DNA of 25,722 nucleotides. Source: Bacteroidota bacterium. Its GTDB lineage: Bacteria; Bacteroidota; Bacteroidia; Bacteroidales; GCA-2748055. The notes under the pieces were generated by a model. That model saw nothing but the letters and a program-made list of their open reading frames with translations, did not search any database and had not been told where the DNA came from. The position numbers and the translations under genes are program-made. Shown in pieces: positions 23,165-25,722 of the stretch. The first letter of the stretch is position 1. The number at the start of each line of letters is the position of its first letter. The DNA lies in the NCBI GenBank assembly GCA_024244665.1, contig JAAEOI010000205.1:1-25722 (forward strand), written 5' to 3'.

Positions 23165-24523
23165 TCAATCGATCCAGACACTCTTTATATTTACAAATTC
23201 CATAATCCCCTCGATAGAGAGTTCCCGCCCGATACCGGAGTTCTTCACTCCCCCGAAAGGAAGCCTGGGGTCAGATTTGACCATGGTATTGATGAATACA
23301 GCGCCCTCTTCAGCCTCCTCAATAAATTTCCCGGCCAGTGCTTCATTCTGAGTGAACAACTGCATACCCAGTCCGAATACCGACTGGTTCGACAGCTCCA
23401 GGGCCTTTTCGGCCGAATCCACCTCTGAAACAGCAAACACAGGACCGAAAACCTCTTCATCAAACAGCGGCATCCCCGGTCTCACATCTATCACCAGGGT
23501 GGGCTCAAAAAAGGCCCTCTCCCGGTGGCCTCCCGTTAGCAGCTTAGCTCCCATTTCCACCGAACTCCTGACCTGACTCTCCACTTCCTCTGCCTGCTTA
23601 ACCGAAGAGAGCGGGCCCACATCAGTCTCTTCATCCATGGGATTTCCCATCTTCAGTTGAGCAATCCTCTTCAACAGGGAGGGTACAAAATCCTCGGCTA
23701 TCCAACTCTCCAGGATGAACCTTTTGGCGGCAATGCAGCTTTGTCCGCCGTTCTGCATCCTAGCAGGGATAGCAATATTCAGGGCCAGCTCCTGGTTGGC
23801 ATCATTCAAAACCACAAATGCATTGTTTCCCCCCAGCTCCAGGACGCACTTCTTCAGATGAAGACCTGCCTGGGCAGCCACAGCCCTCCCGGCGGCTTCA
23901 CTCCCGGTGAGCGAAACCGCCCTGACATATTCATGGGCAATGACTCCCGCTACCCGGTCGGAGGAGATGGCCAGGTTCTGGAACACACCCTCTTCGTAGC
24001 CGGCTTCAGTAAAAATTTCCTCAATGGCTGCACCACATCCCTGCACATTGGAGGCATGCTTCAATAACAGGGTATTGCCTGCCATAAGAACCGGTGCAGC
24101 ACATCTGAACAGCTGCCAGAAAGGAAAATTCCAGGGCATTATTGCCAGTACCGCCCCCAGGGCCTGGTACATCACCCGGCTCTCTTCAGCCTCAGTAATG
24201 ACAATCCTCTCGTGGAGAAACTCCCGGGCATGGGCCGCATAATATTCACAAACCCAAGCGCACTTCCGGACCTCAGCCTCCGCCTCCTTAACGGGTTTAC
24301 CCATTTCAGAGGTGATCAGCTCTGCTAATTCCCGGCTCCGGTCTCTCAGGATTCCTGCCACCTTGTTCATCAGCACTTCCCGCTCCTCAAACGAGGACCT
24401 GCTATATTTACTAAATGCAGTACCGGCCCTCCCCAGGCGCACCGTAAGGTAGATATCCGAAAGTTGCGGATAGTTGATCACCCTGCTACTATCGTAAGGA
24501 TTAATGCTCTTCAGAACTGCCAT
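23165..24523 (-). CDS. NAD(P)-dependent succinate-semialdehyde dehydrogenase-like aldehyde dehydrogenase
   Basis: 452 residues from ATG 24523. A more distal ATG at 24592 adds 23 residues unlike the family and is rejected. Catalytic residues: N132 in PWNFP, E229 in LELGGNN and C263 in NGGQSCIAAKRF; K155 (LLLKHAS) contacts the cofactor. Closest in layout to the Sad/YneI group (about 460 residues), which oxidises succinate semialdehyde to succinate, but related aldehydes are possible. Cytosolic. Followed by the M14 gene after 36 bases, likely a two-gene operon. Upstream, the minus-strand string TTTTG...TTATAAATTG at about 24550-24590 is a weak promoter candidate. Confidence 0.92.
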   Translation of the reverse strand: MAVLKSINPYDSSRVINYPQLSDIYLTVRLGRAGTAFSKYSRSSFEEREVLMNKVAGILRDRSRELAELITSEMGKPVKEAEAEVRKCAWVCEYYAAHAREFLHERIVITEAEESRVMYQALGAVLAIMPWNFPFWQLFRCAAPVLMAGNTLLLKHASNVQGCGAAIEEIFTEAGYEEGVFQNLAISSDRVAGVIAHEYVRAVSLTGSEAAGRAVAAQAGLHLKKCVLELGGNNAFVVLNDANQELALNIAIPARMQNGGQSCIAAKRFILESWIAEDFVPSLLKRIAQLKMGNPMDEETDVGPLSSVKQAEEVESQVRSSVEMGAKLLTGGHRERAFFEPTLVIDVRPGMPLFDEEVFGPVFAVSEVDSAEKALELSNQSVFGLGMQLFTQNEALAGKFIEEAEEGAVFINTMVKSDPRLPFGGVKNSGIGRELSIEGIMEFVNIKSVWID

Positions 24524-24602
24524 AGCAAATGAATCGGGTTTCAGATTTCTTTTTAGGAAATCGCAATTTATAAGAATCGGGGGGATTATCAAAACATGGG
24601 AA

Positions 24603-24673
24603 GGTCCAATTTTCCGGGAGACACCACAATGCTAAAAAATGTCAATTAGCGGTTCCGGACCATTTTACCGGGA
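24603..24673. repeat. Imperfect 17-base direct repeats between dehydrogenase and accessory region
   Basis: GGTCCAATTTTCCGGGA (24603-24619) and GGACCATTTTACCGGGA (24657-24673) match at 14 of 17 bases and start 54 bases apart. They lie between a housekeeping-type gene and the integrase remnant and may be regulator sites or traces of an attachment site. Confidence 0.45.
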
Positions 24674-24715
24674 CTATTGACTTATCTTAAAATCTCACTA
24701 ATCAATATCTTTATC

Positions 24716-24790
24716 ATGAATACAGGAGCATGTATCATTGTACTATTACTGATCGGAATGCTGACTGTACAGGCAGAGGCCGACTATTAA
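24716..24790 (+). CDS. Tiny signal-peptide ORF, possible truncated secreted protein
   Basis: ATG 24716 to TAA 24790 encodes 24 residues, MNTGACIIVLLLIGMLTVQA followed by EADY. The shape is a complete signal peptide with almost nothing after it. It may be the 5' stub of a secreted protein lost when neighbouring DNA was inserted or deleted; the integrase-like reading resumes right after its stop. It could also be a genuine small membrane peptide. Nothing else supports expression. Confidence 0.35.
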   Translation: MNTGACIIVLLLIGMLTVQAEADY

Positions 24791-25168
24791 ATGTATCTCC
24801 AGCTTATGCCGGAGCTAAAGCTTGACCGGATCTCCAAATTTGAAAAGAACCCGGGCCTCACTGGATGAGAAGTCCACCTTAAGAAACCGCAGATTGATCA
24901 GCCTGCTGATCTACCAGGGGCTGCGACAAACCGAAATTACCATGCTTCGGCTGCAGGATATAGATCTGGAAAGTGGGCCAGAGTTATTGAAAACTGAAAC
25001 TGATAGGCTGGTGGTAACATTGCGCGGCACTACTGAAAGAGGAGTAGGGATCTTCGAGTGGTACAGGTCTTTGAAGGGCATAAGAAGATCAGTACGACAG
25101 AGAAGTACCGCCAGAGCGGCCTGGAGGAGTTGCAGGCAGCCATCGAGAAACATCATCCGTTGGGATAA
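24791..25168 (+). pseudogene. Decayed tyrosine recombinase/integrase
   Basis: Two unmistakable pieces of a Bacteroidota tyrosine recombinase survive. From about 24860 one frame reads LRNRRLISLLIYQGLRQTEI then TMLRLQDIDLESG, the start of the catalytic domain with its first arginine (GLR). In another frame, DLRVVQVFEGHKKISTTEKY (from 25052) and RQSGLEELQAAIEKHHPLG end at TAA 25168, the C-terminal His and catalytic tyrosine (TEKY) box. The middle with the HxxR box is missing and the frames do not join. A frame starting at ATG 24791 (YLQLMPELKLDRISKFEKNPG) looks like the tail of the N-terminal domain before another shift at about 24845. So there is a large internal deletion with at least two frameshifts. 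Some 140-250 residues are missing. It marks past site-specific recombination next to the toxin-antitoxin pair. Confidence 0.8.
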
Positions 25169-25198
25169 GCATGGTATCACAGAATGTGACACCATGCT
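25168..25198. repeat. Strong hairpin after the integrase remnant
   Basis: Fourteen bases, AGCATGGTATCACA (25168-25181), pair with TGTGACACCATGCT (25185-25198) across a 3-base GAA loop, with one A-C mismatch. It starts on the last base of the integrase-remnant stop codon. No T run follows, so it is not a standard terminator. It could be a structural end of the lost element or a bidirectional transcription block in front of the toxin-antitoxin pair. Confidence 0.75.
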
Positions 25199-25228
25199 AG
25201 AAAAGAAACATAAGTGGAAATTAATCCC

Positions 25229-25236
25229 TAAATTTG
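25229..25236 (+). promoter_or_regulatory. Candidate -7 box for the toxin-antitoxin operon
   Basis: TAAATTTG fits TAnnTTTG exactly and lies 17 bases before the antitoxin ATG at 25254, predicting a leader of about 12 bases. No -33 TTG is found at the usual spacing. Confidence 0.45.
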
Positions 25237-25253
25237 TATAAAAGCAGAGCAGT

Positions 25254-25499
25254 ATGGAAGCAGCAGAGTTAAGAAAAAAGGTTCGAAGCTACATTGATAA
25301 GACGGATGAGAGGTTCCTCAGGATGGTTGATGCTATGAGAAAGGAATATGAAGGATCTGAGGTTGTAGGATATGAGGTTAATGGTACCCCCATTACCCAA
25401 GAAGACCTGAAAAAACGAGTCAGAGCAGCCTCTGAACGTGCTGAAGCCGGAGATTACATCACCCAAGAGGAAGTGGAAAAGGAGATGGAAGGCTGGTAA
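25254..25499 (+). CDS. Putative antitoxin of a RelE/ParE-type module
   Basis: 81 residues, mostly helical and strongly charged, with two EL(R/K)KKV-like helices (MEAAELRKKVRSYI; QEDLKKRVRAASERAE) and an acidic C-terminus (EEVEKEMEGW) of the kind that wraps a toxin. No helix-turn-helix or ribbon-helix-helix can be named from sequence. It is called antitoxin because the next gene, overlapping by one base (TAATG), is a RelE/ParE-family toxin, the standard order antitoxin then toxin. Sequences like this occur beside such toxins in Bacteroidota. Confidence 0.7.
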   Translation: MEAAELRKKVRSYIDKTDERFLRMVDAMRKEYEGSEVVGYEVNGTPITQEDLKKRVRAASERAEAGDYITQEEVEKEMEGW

Positions 25500-25722
25500 T
25501 GAAGAAGAAGCTTCCAGTTCATTGGGACCCCAGGGCTAAGGAGAGCCTTGAGAGTATCTACGAGTATATAGCTGACGACTCAGTGAGTGCTGCCAGGCAT
25601 GTTAAGAAGTCTTTGGCTCAACTGGCTAAAAGCCTCGGAAACTTCCCGGAAAAATACTCCACAGAAGAATACCTGGTCGATGAGCCGAGGAACTACCGGT
25701 CGGTATCCAAATGGCGATACAA
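25499..25722 (+). CDS. RelE/ParE family toxin, cut by window end
   Basis: 74 complete codons before the window ends. The start MKKKLPVHWDPRAKESLESI and the run IYEYIADDSVSAARHVKKSL are the opening helices of the RelE/ParE fold. LGNFPEKYSTEEYLVDEPRN, then YRSVSKWRY, corresponds to the later beta sheet leading to the conserved basic strand. About 20-30 residues should follow. ATG 25499 overlaps the antitoxin stop (TAATG), so the pair is translationally coupled. Whether it cleaves mRNA like RelE or blocks gyrase like ParE cannot be decided from this part. Confidence 0.85.
   Translation, partial: MKKKLPVHWDPRAKESLESIYEYIADDSVSAARHVKKSLAQLAKSLGNFPEKYSTEEYLVDEPRNYRSVSKWRY

Overview
The window looks like a chromosomal segment from an anaerobic or facultative member of the Bacteroidota, probably a marine or sediment Bacteroidales/Marinilabiliales type. 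The evidence is a T9SS type A sorting domain on a secreted protein, lipobox proteins with Bacteroidota-style signals, almost no Shine-Dalgarno sequences, candidate TAnnTTTG -7 promoter boxes, a formylglycine-type sulfatase beside other glycan genes, and NrfHA ammonifying nitrite reduction. This placement is inference; no rRNA or marker gene is present.

Layout. (1) 1-2030: an SDR oxidoreductase bracketed by a perfect 14-bp inverted repeat, a wrecked LytS-type sensor kinase, and a CatA-like acetyltransferase. (2) 2187-4235: a lipoprotein sulfatase with a HEAT-like tail, followed by a 171-bp heptanucleotide repeat. (3) 10793-4237 (minus strand): a compact run of CotH-kinase/LTD/T9SS protein, lipoprotein, small secreted repeat protein, VTC-type polyphosphate polymerase, DUF4956 membrane protein, DUF2490-like outer-membrane barrel and a Crp/Fnr regulator. 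Most junctions overlap or are only a few bases apart. (4) 10858-15298 (plus strand): a palindromic Crp/Fnr-type operator, then an FrdX-like iron-sulfur protein, a cupin, nrfH, nrfA and a NapH-like membrane Fe-S protein. (5) 15388-24523: an MscS channel, a GH51 arabinofuranosidase, the KefF-KefC potassium efflux pair, an M14 peptidase and a succinate-semialdehyde-type dehydrogenase. (6) 24600-25722: accessory DNA with repeats, a tiny signal-peptide ORF, a decayed tyrosine recombinase, a strong hairpin and a toxin-antitoxin pair cut by the window end.

How the parts fit. Region 4 is a nitrite/nitrosative-stress unit. Its operator GTAACA-AA-TGTTAC sits about 42 bp upstream of the expected transcription start, the usual place for a Crp-type activator. 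The regulator encoded at the end of region 3 resembles HcpR-type proteins and is the obvious candidate to bind it. Region 3 is the strongest candidate for an under-described system: a polyphosphate-synthase fold, a multi-span membrane partner, an outer-membrane barrel and a secreted CotH-kinase protein in one probable transcription unit. This suggests polyphosphate (or a related anionic polymer) made at the inner membrane and linked to surface-protein modification. That function is inference from family membership and gene order.
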